Source of the DNA: Punctularia strigosozonata HHB-11173 SS5 | Taxonomy: Eukaryota > Basidiomycota > Agaricomycetes > Corticiales > Punctulariaceae | Direction: 5' to 3' | NCBI RefSeq assembly: GCF_000264995.1 | Contig: NW_006767446.1 | Location: 831,776 to 895,775 of the forward strand | Length of the DNA: 64,000 nucleotides | In this document: piece after piece, positions 1-10,937 of the stretch | Numbering within the stretch: the stretch's first letter is position 1 | Layout of the letters: every line of letters begins with the position of its first letter | Notes under the pieces: generated by a model | What the model saw: only the letters and a program-made list of their open reading frames with translations | The model's database searches: none | What the model was told of the DNA's origin: nothing | Position numbers and translations under genes: made by a program

Positions 1-388
1 TTAACTATTCAAGTGAATGATGTCTATCTGCTCGGTCCACCTAGCTGGCTTCATATGAGAACCTAGCGACCATGATGCGGAAGTTTCTCGGCATCGGAGG
101 AGTCAACCGTGCTGGATCCCGTTGATGTCCGTCTTGCAACGCGTGCGTCGTATTCCGGAATCTACCTCATGACCCGATCTTTTCTATTCAATAGGTGCCA
201 CAGAGAAGCTTATAAGGCTGCCATGACCCGTTCATTAGAAGCCCGAAATCGCGACGAGCCGCCGACGAGGGTTGTCCCCCGGTCACGTACTTTTCACTCA
301 ATTGAAATCCAAACGAGCTCACCTCCTCGAGGTGCCCTGACTTCATGGAACGCACCCGGTGTTCCCCCACATGGGTGGAGCTTTCGAC

Positions 389-395
389 TATATAA
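389..395 (+). promoter_or_regulatory. TATA box of the acetylxylan esterase gene
   Basis: TATATAA lies about 70 nt upstream of the ATG at 464, the usual spacing for a fungal core promoter. Seen in the sequence; function inferred from position. Confidence 0.5.
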
Positions 396-463
396 CGCAG
401 TACGCGAAATCATCCAAGAACGGCGTGCTTTGTCGAACGGCGCATCCGACATACAGATCAGTC

Positions 464-1544
464 ATGGCCATTCGATCCGCCTCTCTCCTTCTCCTTGGCG
501 CGACGCTCGCCTTTGCTGGCCAACTCGAGGAGCGGCAGAGCGGATGTCCTCAGGTCCACGTCTTCGGTGCTCGCGAGACGACGGTGCCTCCTGGCTACGG
601 TACCGCTGGCCAGGTCGTCGACTCCATCCTCAGCGCCTACCCCGGATCCACTGCTGAAGCCATCAACTACCCTGCGTGCGGTGGTCAGGCCTCCTGCGGC
701 GATGTCAGCTACGCCAACTCGGTCCTTCAAGGGGTGCAGGCGGTTGCCAGCCAGGTCAACTCTTTCAACCAGAAGTGCCCCAGCACGTTCCTCGTGCTCG
801 TTGGCTACTCCCAGGTGAGCCTTTCTCCCGTAACCAAACGCCCGAACGAGAAAACTGAACTCAGTTAGGGTGGACAAATCTTCGACGACGCGTACTGCGG
901 TGGTGGCGACACAAACGAGGGCCTTACCAGCACCGCCATCCCGATTTCCACCTCTGCGCAAGCTCAGATCAAGGCTGCCATCTTCATGGGCGACCCCAGG
1001 CACATCCCCGGCCTTTCTTACAACGTCGGTACTTGTCAGGCGTCCGGGGTAAGCATTCCTGTCCTATGTTCTGAAAGTCAAACACTTACACTCAACCTTA
1101 CCAGTTCGCGCCGCGACCGGCGGGATTCCAATGCCCGTACGCCAGCAACATCCAGTCCTACTGCGACTCCTCCGACCCGTACTGCTGCAACGGCAACAAT
1201 GCGGCAACGCACCAAGGATACGCGAACGAGTATGGCGCCGTCGCGCTCACGTTCGTCAAGAACAAGCTCAACACTGCCATCGCGGGTAGCGGCAGCGGTG
1301 GATCCTCTGGGACCACCACCTCCCCGACCTCCACAGCTCCCGGTTCGGGGTCGACACCTCCGGCGGGTGGAAGCGCGGCTCACTGGGCGCAATGCGGCGG
1401 ACAGGGCTTCACGGGCCCCACGACCTGCGCATCGCCGTACACGTGTCAGTGCGCCAATGCTTGTAAGTTTTCTTCGCATTTTGCCATATGATGCAATAAA
1501 TGCCACTGCTGACCCCTTCTCCAGACTACTGCCAGTGCCTATAG
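464..1544 (+). CDS. Secreted acetylxylan esterase (CE5, cutinase fold) with C-terminal CBM1
   Basis: Removes acetyl groups from xylan outside the cell as part of plant cell wall breakdown. Four exons fit GT-AG rules: 464-814, 869-1048, 1105-1462 and 1525-1544. A hydrophobic signal peptide ([18 protein letters not shown]) leads into the CE5 domain, which opens with a VFGARETT motif. The catalytic serine sits in GYSQGG, split by intron 1. The Asp of SSDPYCC and the His of THQGY complete the triad, and the CGGQASCG and DPYCC cysteines match acetylxylan esterases better than cutinases. A Gly/Ser/Thr/Pro linker follows, then a fungal cellulose-binding module ([16 protein letters not shown]), with TAG at 1542-1544. 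The first in-frame ATG after the TATA box was chosen because the signal peptide starts there. The open frame reaches further upstream to 359, but that part is not protein-like. Cutinase is the alternative and is less likely. Confidence 0.93.
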
Positions 1545-2276
1545 AAATTACCACCTCCATCCATGACCGACTTCGTCTTGTTGAACAGGCCGTAGGGCAC
1601 GAGCCGTGTCCCAGCGTGGGGCTGCCGCAGTTAGGCTTCATGTAGTATCCGACTGCTTGGGCAGCATACTTGCCAATGATGTTTGCGTTCGGTGACCTCA
1701 TCATCTCTCTGGAGCGCTCTAGCATGCAACTATTCTCCGAGCACTACCCGGCACCGGACCGACTGAGAACGACGAGAGCTTGGCCTCAGGTATCATCTTC
1801 GTTGTCGCCCACTACGCCTGGCTTGCATTTTGGCAAAATAAAACATTGTATACATCGTCTTGAACACCTTACGAGTACTCGGCTTCTCTGCGTAGTCTGA
1901 TGGATGGTGCTCTAGAACGAACTTTCAGTTACCGAAGTCCCACGAACGACCACACCGTGCCGCCTGCCTCTCGCTTCTCGCGTTTTTTTCCGAACGTGGA
2001 GACAGGGGCGAGCATAAGCTGTTACTTCAGTCGAGAATTTTCAATGCTCTTACACTTCAGCCATTCGGACCCCAACCATCGACGCCTGGCTATAACTCGT
2101 TGCGCATAGCGATGATATCCAAGATCAACATTGTGTGCTAATCGACCGCGATGGTGCGCCAATGACCAATACCCGGAGTCGCCTCAATGTTTACTGATAC
2201 ACACCAGGAAGCACGCAAACATACATCTAGCGTACACAGCCTAATGAAGACCCCCTTCAAGTCCCTCGCGCGGAAA
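1545..2276. other. Intergenic, nothing recognised
   Basis: This is the shared 3' flank of the convergent esterase and CHAT genes. It holds only short, compositionally unremarkable open frames, and I see no repeat or RNA gene. Confidence 0.6.
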
Positions 2277-5200
2277 TCAAATACCGAGATGAATGTAAGG
2301 CGCCCATCGGCACGGGTCTGGATGAGTTTCACGCAAGTGTCGCACCGCAGCGTCAAGTGCGTATGCAATGTCGCACGGGTCGATGAATTCGTCGTCGTGC
2401 CCGAATATCTCCTGATACACTGATTTGGCGATCTCCGGTCCATCGACGTCTTCCATTGACCTGGATACGAATGGTGAGTCTGTTAGGAATAAACCTTCCA
2501 AATTGTTAATTCGGCAACGTACCACAGCGTCGCGATCACACTTTTGAAGCCTGCAAAAAGCATGGTTGCGGCGAGGTGAACTGTCTGGTCCGGGTGATTC
2601 TGAAAGGTTGTTCCTACATAAAATTCATGTCCTAGAGATCGAAAAATGTCGCTCACCTGGTCACCCTTCGCAGTTTCACATGCACTCAAAAACGCCATGA
2701 ACGCTCTCGGAAGTGCCACCGGCATCAATGTTTCGATCGTAAGCAAATTATCGCGCATAACGAATCCGCTCATGAGCGGATTTTCAGGATTTTGTTGGCC
2801 ATGACAGGCAAGATGCAATATCGTGGCCTGTGGTAGTAAGTGCAAGAATGTGTCGGCACTGATACCTCCCTCGACCCCTATCAAGGCATCATCCGATGGC
2901 GGGAGTGCGATGGTTGCCCCATCCGGTAATGCCTCGCGCACGGCGCACATCTCCTCTTCAGTGGCCAGAAGGTCTTCCCACTGCGTCATAGATGAGTGGG
3001 ACACCGCGGCGACCAAGGCTCGAACATTCCGCTTCTCGATTGGGACATACGATTCTCTGGCTGAAATCAAAGAGCCGAGAGTCGGCACGTAGGAAGATAC
3101 GACGAAATCCGAGCACCAATCTCTTCCTACTCCCGCAGCATGGATAGGGAGATGGACAAAGTGTCCCGTCGGACACCACCATATCCGGGGACGCTTCCGG
3201 CCTGCGGCACGCTGTAGGTGCGGTAGTGAGTCTTGATATAGTATCATGTACAGATGAACCTAACCTCGACTCTCAGTTCCTCGAGAACAGGAGTAACCAC
3301 GTCCACCCATAAGCGTTGCAGGATCTCCTCTGCCTTAGCATGCCGTTCCGTGATACGTCCAGCAGACTTCGCTAACTTGAGACGATTTCGCAGGGTAGAT
3401 CTCGCCTTCGTCACAACTGAACGCCATAATGACCCTGATTCCAGAAGCCAGGCGTCGGTGACGGAAGAAAGGGAAATTGTGACGGGGTCACCGCAGGATC
3501 TAATGACGATGGCATGGCAGGCTAGGGTGCTCGATACAAGCACAATGACAGGGCCCCTTTCTGCTGCCTTCGCAAGCGTCGAAAACTGGTCGGGAAGCAG
3601 GAACCTCTGGAATCCCGTCACTGCACGAACCTCGTCCAGCAGGCGGTTGAACTCTTCGCTCTGCTGCCTTCTCCGCATGGCTGCAGCTTCCACAATGCGT
3701 GGATCTGGGGTGGAATAAGATGTGCTATCGCTAACCTGATCCAGTTGTCGTGCAAGTGATGATAACCTATGACGAAACTCGATGGGAACGGCGTCGAATG
3801 GAGACCTCAAGCGTAGGGCATGCGTCCAGAAGACAGCCCGGCCTTGTTCGAGAATTTCGATCGCCACTTGCGGAAACGACATATTGAGTGCGTGAGACGC
3901 TCCGGCTAGCGCTATATGCTGACCCGAAATCAGGGACTGGAGTCGCGCTTGTAGCTGGAGGCCAAAGAACGCGATACGGGGGAGAAGGCCAACAGCCTGT
4001 ACATACATGTCCAGTAGCGTGGTAGATACGGACTTCTCGGCGGCAAGAATATCCCCGTAGCTTGTCTGGATTATTCCAAGGACGCGTGCTATTCCAAGAA
4101 ATTTAGAGCGCACATCCCGAGTATTATTCTGCATCGCTTCAGCTAAGTAACGAAGCGCGGCAGACAGGCTGCGGTATGGAGTGCCGTTCTCGGTGTATAT
4201 CTTCGCTGCATCGATAAGACAGTCGAAGCGCCCACGCCGTCCCGACTTCGTTTCAGACAGCTGCTTCATGAGAATGTCCAAGGATCGCAGGGCATCGTTG
4301 GGATCGTGAGTTAACCGGAATCTCGTTAGGTAGGAACTTGCTATTGTTCGAGGGCCTTCCTGGCCATTGGCCCTTCGTGGTCCGTATAGAGCAGGCCCCA
4401 GCTGTTCAATCGCATTGTTTACGTCAGAAAGACAATTCAGATAACGACCTCGGAGTAGAAGTGATTTTGCGAGCGAATAGACCGCTGCCACATGATCCGC
4501 GTGATCAGCCGGTATGGAGGCGAGTAACCTTTCAGAAAGGATTATCGCCATTTCTATGTCTTCAGATGCGAAGAGCTGAGTGAAACGGCTGCAAAGATGG
4601 GATACTGTGCCTAGAACAACGGTGCTGTAATCGGCTACCGAAGGAGAGACAATTGCCATTGCGCGGGTGCTCCAATGCACCGCCTCATTGAGATCGGCAA
4701 GATCCCCAACTTCGTTAAAGCGGAGAGACAATATTTCCGCGAGCAAGATGGCAGGAGCGAACCCTCGTGGATGATCTGTAGGTGCTTCATCCACAGCCTG
4801 TCGACTAAGACGAACGGCTTTCTCGAGATCATCTAGTTCACCACCCCAAGAAAAACGAAGATGCAGAGTCATTGCAAGATTACCCAGAAGCTCCCATCGA
4901 TCCCTAAAACCCACAGGACAGATCTCCAGCACTTCGTGACGTATTGTGACAGACTTCTCGATGTCTCGGCCGTCCGAGAGCGTATATTGGTGACGAAGAT
5001 CCAAGAGGTTTGCTACCACGGTCAAAGTCGAGAACCGAGGGCGGCGACAGTTGGAGCGCTCAATTTCGATGGCATGCAATCCAAGGTCGATCGCCTTATC
5101 CAAATCCTCCGTCGTGCACGTAAGAAAACATTTGCGTTGCATCGCCAAGAGCATGCCCTGAATTGGTTTACCGTGGGCGGTGTGTGTTGGGGGACAAAGC

Positions 5201-6127
5201 CGCATGGACTCTTCGAAAACGGATATTGCTTCTTCAAGATCGCTGTAATGGCCGAGAAACTCAAATCGACGAAGCACATAGAAGCCTAAGCATCGAAGAT
5301 GCTGATGTCTTTCGTGTATTTGCGAGGGGTGCATCTCAGTCAACGCGCGGCGTTGTAGCTGCATGGCTTCATCGAGGAAGCTCATAGCCCCGGTGTCACC
5401 AAAGCGTCGGAACAGGATCCATCCAAGAATGTGTGGAGCTGTTGCTTGCATCGGATGCCCTGTGCCACATAGAGGAATAGACTCCCGACATAACGATTCG
5501 GCCATATCCAGCTCTTCAGGGTTCGAAGTAGTGGAAGCATGGAGTTCAAGGATGTGTGCATAGAAGACAAAAACGGTGGGGCACACCATGCTGTCCGCTC
5601 GACAGAGCGCATGAGCCTTTTGCGCTTCTGTCCAAGCGCGGGTTAAGTCATCCTGATTCTGGGAGTAATGAAATCGATCTATGAAAGCGCGTGCCAGCTC
5701 GATTAGAACGTGGTGGCGCGCAGGGAGAAGATCCGACGTTGCGGGCGTTCCGTCTGAGCTTAGTTCCGCAGCAGGACGAGGATGTTGACTGGAGTAATCC
5801 TCCAAGATAGCCTCGATCATTGTTATGCATCTTTGAACCGCCTCAAGGTCAGTCTTCTGCAAGAATTGTTGGCGAAGTGCGACAGCGTCGTGGAAATGAC
5901 CGTTTGGGACGTTATCTGACAGTCGCGGGTGGTATAAATATTGTCAGTTTGTGACGCAAGGAGGCATCGGTGATGATACCTGGTGTACAGTCGCAGATAC
6001 ACTGAAAATTAGGCAGAGCCCAATCTGGTAAGTGAATCATTTGTTTTGATGAAGTACCCACTGCTGGCTCAGATATGAGCGAGGTAGGATACACGAAGCA
6101 GGTAGGCGTACGGTTCTGCGAACTCAT
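2277..6127 (-). CDS. CHAT-domain cysteine protease with long TPR-like helical N-terminus, copy 1
   Basis: A caspase-like (clan CD) CHAT peptidase behind a helical-repeat platform, a family strongly expanded in mushroom genomes; substrate unknown. Six exons fit: 6112-6127, 5980-6060, 3265-5915, 2657-3211, 2523-2599 and 2277-2460, giving about 1,187 residues. Residues about 35-700 are TPR-like repeats with recurring D-L-x-x-A and L-x-x-R-F-x-x-x-G/T-x-x-x-D patterns. The CHAT domain follows. It has WWCPTGHF, then the catalytic His in LHLACHG (about residue 1052) and the catalytic Cys in FLSACETAKGD (about residue 1091). It ends with DGPEIAKSVY and WAPYIHLGI. Nothing is broken. The gene is an inverted paralogue of the gene at 31855-35730, and exons 2-6 have identical lengths in both. 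Exon 1 is the least certain part: its 51-nt intron is in frame and could be retained. Confidence 0.88.
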
Positions 6128-6189
6128 ATCATGCGGTCCGTCGTTGAGTAGTAGGGAGAAGATCTACACTAGGACCTGTCACTGCACGT

Positions 6190-6196
6190 CTTTATA
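6190..6196 (-). promoter_or_regulatory. TATA box of CHAT-TPR copy 1
   Basis: TATAAAG on the minus strand, about 63 nt upstream of the proposed ATG at 6127. It supports that start. Confidence 0.45.
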
Positions 6197-7488
6197 CCCG
6201 GGCAAGTAAAGCACCCCTACGTGGCGGGCCAATTGCGGAAGGGAAACGGAGACCTCCTATGCCAGCGCCGTAACGTATTTCGGGTCGTCCGCAGCAGCAA
6301 CGCAGTGGTTGATGGAAAGCGCATCGGAAGTGCAGTGCCCTCATTCACTTGATGATGAAGCCTTCCGTATAGAAACTACACGACCAATATTTAGCAAGGG
6401 CGCATGCAATCGAGAAAGGAGAACCATATAAGAGAGAGAACTTACGGAAGCACCAACTCGGCAAGCAACGTAGATACTCTCGGCGAGGGTTCCACAATCC
6501 ATTCAAAGGGTCAAGGGCTGGTTTATTCTTGGATGAGGCTATGGTGCAGTGCACCTAAGTGCATTCGACGTCGCAAATGGACATGTAACCGCTGTCCTGG
6601 GCTAAGCTCGAGCTCTCGAAGTACGGCTATTCCTGTCGCCGCAATCAGAGAAGCCGTTGGTGAGTACATGTACACCGTGCGGAATCTGATGTGTGCGGTC
6701 AGGTTGTGGAGAGGTAGTACTGATAATTGCCAGAGTTCCGCGCTGCACAGCACGCCATCCGCATGTGTCAGATGTCCTGTCAAGCGGTCGTTTTTGCGCG
6801 TATCGAGTCATCACAGACCTGGGGCGTCGTGGCTGTAGAGACTCCATGAGCTACCTGGTCGATGATCAAATGAAAGTACTCGTACAATCAGGCCCATGTA
6901 CACTTCAGGGAGAATTACGGCATTCCATTGCGAGGGCGGTCAATCTCAGGCATACCCAGCCCACCGTGAAGCCGCAATTCACGATGCGGCAGAACAGTCT
7001 CCACGATTAGGTGCCAGATACTCACGATAGCGCGTGCATTATTGATATACCTATCCCGGGCGATCTATAATTATGATGCTATGTATCACGAAGCTGTCCG
7101 TGAACTTATGCACAGACGAAGATTCAAGGAAGTTGCGTGCCATTACCTTGAACACGTCGATGGCTTCTCCATTTCCGGGATCGAATATTATCAACGTTTG
7201 CAAGAGCAGATTCCGCACGGTAGTTCAGAGAGAGCTGATAGCCAATCTCACGCGATCAGGTATACATGAAATCGCGGAGTCCATCCCCAAAGGGATGCTG
7301 AGAACCTATTCTGGGCGTTTGAATGCAGAAGGCCGGGAGAAACTTCAGCTGGTGTTGATGTAGCTTCAAACATAGTCGAAACGATAAGAGCTTATGTATC
7401 ACCATGCGTCCACACACCAAGGCAGTGATGCTCGCCTGACTTCTGGGAGATATGCGGTTGAGGTCGCGCGCGGAGGTGATGAGGCGTG
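6197..7488. other. Intergenic, no supported gene
   Basis: Short open frames occur on both strands, for example minus 6523-6783 and plus 7073-7363. None matches a family I recognise, and none joins to neighbours through convincing splice sites. It may contain decayed coding sequence. Confidence 0.5.
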
Positions 7489-7518
7489 GTAGGTAGGTGG
7501 GTAAGTAGGTAGGTAGGG
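7489..7518. repeat. TAGG/CCTA microsatellite
   Basis: An imperfect run of TAGG units (with a GTGGGTAAG interruption). It lies where the decayed BAG gene's readable C-terminus stops. Similar runs occur at 30751, 39447 and 58161. Confidence 0.75.
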
Positions 7519-7559
7519 TGGAATCTGCAAAAGGCGTAACACGGTCACCTACGGAGAGT

Positions 7560-8678
7560 GGTTGTCCACGCGCAGCAACCGTGTACGTAATCAAGTTTTC
7601 GCCGATCCGGGGACGATGGTCTAGACAGCGCGCGCATGCGCCTTCCACACCTGCCAGTGCTTCTCCCACCAAGCTCTCCGCCTCCGCCTCGACCTTCCGC
7701 ACCATCTCCTTCCGCCTCTAACTGTATCGAGGGAGATGAGAAATTGGTTGAGCTGCTCCGCGTACGCATGAAGAAGAATGTTCTTGCGGGTATACGCGAG
7801 CCAGGGCGTGTTCTCGGTCTTGTGCGAGCCGCTATCGGCGGTGTATGAAGAAAAGCTGAGGGCAAGTGACGGATTAACGTGGACGTTTTCGTCATCCATG
7901 ATAAAGCCGGCCGTGGAGGGGAAGGAAGGAGAACTAAGACTTGAGCTCGTCGAAGCGCTCTCCGATGGATGCGATGGACGCAAGGGCTTTCCGCCGGGGA
8001 AAATCAGAGCGATAGAAGCTTCGAATTTTGCTGGCAGCGCCGCGCTGCTCCCGAGTCCACTTCGGTGATGTGAGTTTGGCGAGCGAGGAGCTCCTGCCTG
8101 GGGTAGGATGAGGGGTTTGCTTCAGGCTACGGGGAGCCATCGAGCGCGCTCGCGCGTGGCTCGGTGATTGTGTGCGAGCGCGCGATGAGATTAATGATTG
8201 ACACGTCCGCGGGCGGACTAATAAATATGAACGTCGATATCGGCATTCGTACCGCGTATATGCGAGGAGATACTCACCATGGCGTCATCGAAACGTTGAA
8301 GAACGGGGAGGCCGAGAGCGCGATAGAACTCATCAAGGGGTGCTGTGGTTTGAACGAAGCGTTCGCTTTGTCCGTGGCGACAGTGCTCGGCCTCTTCGCA
8401 CTCGGCTTGCTGGCGTTGACGAAGGAGATTTTCCTGCGTAGACGGCGAAGGCGCTCGACCTCGAGCTGCTGCTCCTGCAGCCTCTGCTCTTACAGCAGCC
8501 GTTCGCGTTCCCTCTTCCCACTCACGCTTCGGTCTTTCCAACATCTCCAGCTTCCCCTCAAGGTATGCGCGTTCGCGCGTGCTATAGCCGAGAGATGTGT
8601 AAGGGTTGAGAGTGTAACAGTGTCATAGCCGTAGCCCTCGTGTTCGTCGTCGTCAAGGTAGGCGTTCCTGGGTGGCAT
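7560..8678 (-). pseudogene. Decayed IQ/BAG-domain co-chaperone gene
   Basis: BAG proteins are nucleotide-exchange factors for Hsp70. Read from 8678 downward in changing frames, the order matches basidiomycete BAG proteins. First comes a Tyr/Gly/Asp-rich start (YLDDDEHEGYGY). Next are STRERAYLEGKLEMLE, a charged coiled coil (EQRLQEQQLEVERLRR) and an IQ-like segment (AASKIRSFYRSDFPRRKAL). Then come AYTRKNILLHAYAEQLNQFL and a BAG-type helix (RRKEMVRKVEAEAESLVGEA). The pieces lie in different frames. An in-frame TAA separates RERERLL from EQRLQEQ, another stop follows FDELKS, and part of the helix after FLISLD is missing. At least four lesions cannot be removed with plausible introns, so this is a pseudogene. 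The middle, 8140-8290, may include a real intron (GTGAGTATC donor). Family identity rests on motif order recalled from the family, not on a search. Confidence 0.68.
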
Positions 8679-8880
8679 TAGACGTGACCAAGCTGGCCAA
8701 GTCGTTCTTGGGCGAGTCCGATGGACCGTGCTAGACTTGTGCTAGACATCGAGATGAATGAAACTGGAGACGAGTCGGGAGAAGAAAAAAAACAATGTCC
8801 AAAACAAGGATTCGCCACGTGCTACGCGCGTGGATAAACACCTTCGGTCTGAGTTTGGCGAAGTATTCGTGAACTATACC

Positions 8881-9631
8881 ATGAGCTCACCAACAGGTCT
8901 GCCACTGCCTCCAACGGGCGGGATCTTGACGGTTCGTGAACATGTTAATGACAATAGTGTGTCCTACAGTTGGTTACAGATCTCCGCCTCGGCCGTGATC
9001 GAAGCATCTCCAGACAGAGTTTGGTGGGTCTGGACATGTGTTGCATTGCGTGTTACTCATGCCATCCACGCTCAGGGAAACTCTCATCAACTTGGAGTCA
9101 TATTCGGAATGGAACCCTTTTGTGTACGTGCAAGGCTGAACATTTCGCGGTCATTCCTCGCTCTCTCTCTGACAGAGTCTGATTTTCAGTCGATCCGCGG
9201 ATGTGTGCAACGCGGCCAAGCACAGATTAGATGACCAAACACTCTCAGCGGGCAAGCATGTATTGCTGAAAGTGCATATGCCTCCCTCTATGGACGACAC
9301 ACGATCGTCGCGCATGACACTTTGCGAGGTCACCCATGTCGACCACGAGAACAGACGTGTATGCTGGGGTTCGCACGAGTTACCCAAATGGGTGTTGTAT
9401 AGCGATCGCTGGCAGTCGGTCATACCTGCGGATCCGGAGGGCCGTACAAGCAAGTACGAAACGAGAGAAGTAAGGATATCTTCCCCCATGTCGGAACTTT
9501 GGAAGCTGACGGACCTGTAGGTGATGTACGGGTTTCTGGCGTTTATCGTCAAACTGTTCTATACCAAACCGCTTCAGGAAGGCTTCGATGCCATGGCGAA
9601 GGGCCTTAAGTCGAAGTCCGAGTCCCTTTAG
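8881..9631 (+). CDS. SRPBCC (START-like) superfamily protein, intact copy
   Basis: A small helix-grip hydrophobic-ligand-binding protein of the polyketide-cyclase/SRPBCC type; ligand unknown. Five exons fit: 8881-8931, 8980-9023, 9076-9123, 9190-9469 and 9521-9631. After splicing, the frame shows the family pattern. It has ASAVIEASPDRVWETLINLE, then SYSEWNPFV and a DDQTLSAGKHVLLKVHMPPS segment. Next is a DHENRRVCW strand, then LPKWVLYSDRWQSV. A long C-terminal helix (LFYTKPLQEGFDAMAKGLK) ends the protein. Length is about 177 residues, typical of single-domain fungal members. No signal peptide is visible, so it is probably cytosolic. The start is the ATG immediately before the SSPTGLPLPPTGG leader. 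A damaged sister copy follows 300 bp downstream. Confidence 0.82.
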
Positions 9632-9927
9632 CATCCATTCGTTTATGTTCAATTTGACGCCATCGTTCAATATTAGTACTTTCATACGCGACAGGGTTTA
9701 CGTCGTCGAACTGCGCGCTCGGTGTGCGGAGTTCTAGTGGTGTGATGATTTTGGGTCATCGCCTGATTGGTACGAGTCGAGTACCGGGATGGGCTGGCCG
9801 GTTTCACAAAACGTGTGGACCTGCATTATACGCCGGCCCGACTACCGAGCTAGCGACATAGTTGACGTGCCCGTTGACGTTCCGACCGTGAACCTCTTAC
9901 CATCGTTTCTGTCCTCCTTGCGTGGAG

Positions 9928-10791
9928 ATGCCGTCTGCGTCCTTCGAAGGGGTCGTCACTGTGAGTCATCTGTTGCTCCATGGCAGGACCTCGGTTGGAA
10001 CACTGAATGTTCCGATGAAGTTCCAGTCGGCTGCAGTTATCAGAGCAACACCGGACAAGATATGGTGAGTGCATCTCACTCGTTCCCCGACCATGTTCAT
10101 CAGGAAAAAATTGGACTATCGAAAGAGTCGCTTATTGGGTACCGAAACCCTCTAAAGCTACTAAATGAGCACATTTTAGTACATTTTAGGAGGTTTTTAG
10201 TAAATCCGGTTTTTCCTGATGTTCTGAACGATGTTTAGGAGAGTCATAATGGACTTCAAGGATTACTCGTCTTGGAACCCGGCCATGTAAGATTATACCA
10301 GCGTTCAGTATCACAGACGCACTCTTAGCCCTAACTATTGTGAATCTCAAGTCATCGTGGATCCCTTGAATGACTATCGACCACTCTGGAACCTAACTCC
10401 CACCCAGGGTGCAACCTTCAAGATGACCGTCCGCATCTCTCCCTCGATTGACGACACCGGTCCCACGTGGAAGACAAGGGGCACCATCGTTTCCTTGGAC
10501 CATGAGAATCGGCGCGTAAGATGGGTATATACCACCTCCCTCGCTGGTTGCTCTATGTCGATCGACAGCAGTACGCGGATGGCATCGATCCTGACGATCG
10601 TACAGTGGTTACGTGACCGTGGAGGTGAGCCGCCACGTCCGGCGGTGTGCGTATCCCGATCCCTGACAAGTCCAGGTATTTGGGGAGACCTCCTTGCATA
10701 TGTAATCAAGTACTTCTTCCGTCAGGCGGTACAGGGTAGTCTGTATGCGGTATCATCTGCGCTGAAGGCATACGCGGAGCGTCACGAATGA
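9928..10791 (+). pseudogene. SRPBCC protein, second copy with frameshifts and a MITE in an intron
   Basis: This is a tandem duplicate of the preceding gene with the same exon order. A short leader exon (PSASFEGVVT) is followed by SAAVIRATPDKIW, then by an exon reading RVIMDFKDYSSWNPAM. A long exon with GATFKMTVRISPSIDD and DHENRRVRW comes next. After that the family-consistent frame (LPRWLLYVDRQQYADGIDPD) lies in another register from about 10527. The register changes again near 10612, where an in-frame TGA appears. The C-terminal helix (YVIKYFFRQAVQGSLYAV) ends at a TGA at 10789. Intron 2 carries the 122-bp MITE at 10099-10220. Two apparent single-base indels make it a likely pseudogene; sequencing error is the alternative. 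Confidence 0.68.
10099..10220 (+). mobile_element. MITE-like element, copy 1
   Basis: A 122-bp non-coding element with terminal inverted repeats ATCAGGAAAAA...TTTTTCCTGAT and an AT-rich core. An inverted copy lies at 62242-62368. It sits between a clear donor (GTGAGT) and acceptor (TTTAG) of the second SRPBCC gene, so it is spliced out. A short GTTC flank on both sides may be a target duplication. Confidence 0.8.
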
Positions 10792-10937
10792 TGCGCGGCC
10801 TATGTTGAATTGCTTTGCATTGCATCAACTGAGGGCGAATCGAAGACTCGTACTGAAAGTAGATATCGTGTATATTCGTGACATGAGTTCTCGTCAAAGC
10901 ACGATACGCAGCAGCAATGAGAGAGTCCGCCAATAAG

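Noticed and set aside
464-1544. Cutinase as the primary call for the first gene
   Set aside because: The ARETT start, CGGQASCG loop, DPYCC motif and attached CBM1 fit acetylxylan esterase; cutinases rarely carry a CBM1.
6345-7370. Candidate small genes at 6523-6783 (-) and 7042-7363 (+)
   Set aside because: No family resemblance, no consistent splice joins and no conserved composition; left as unannotated.
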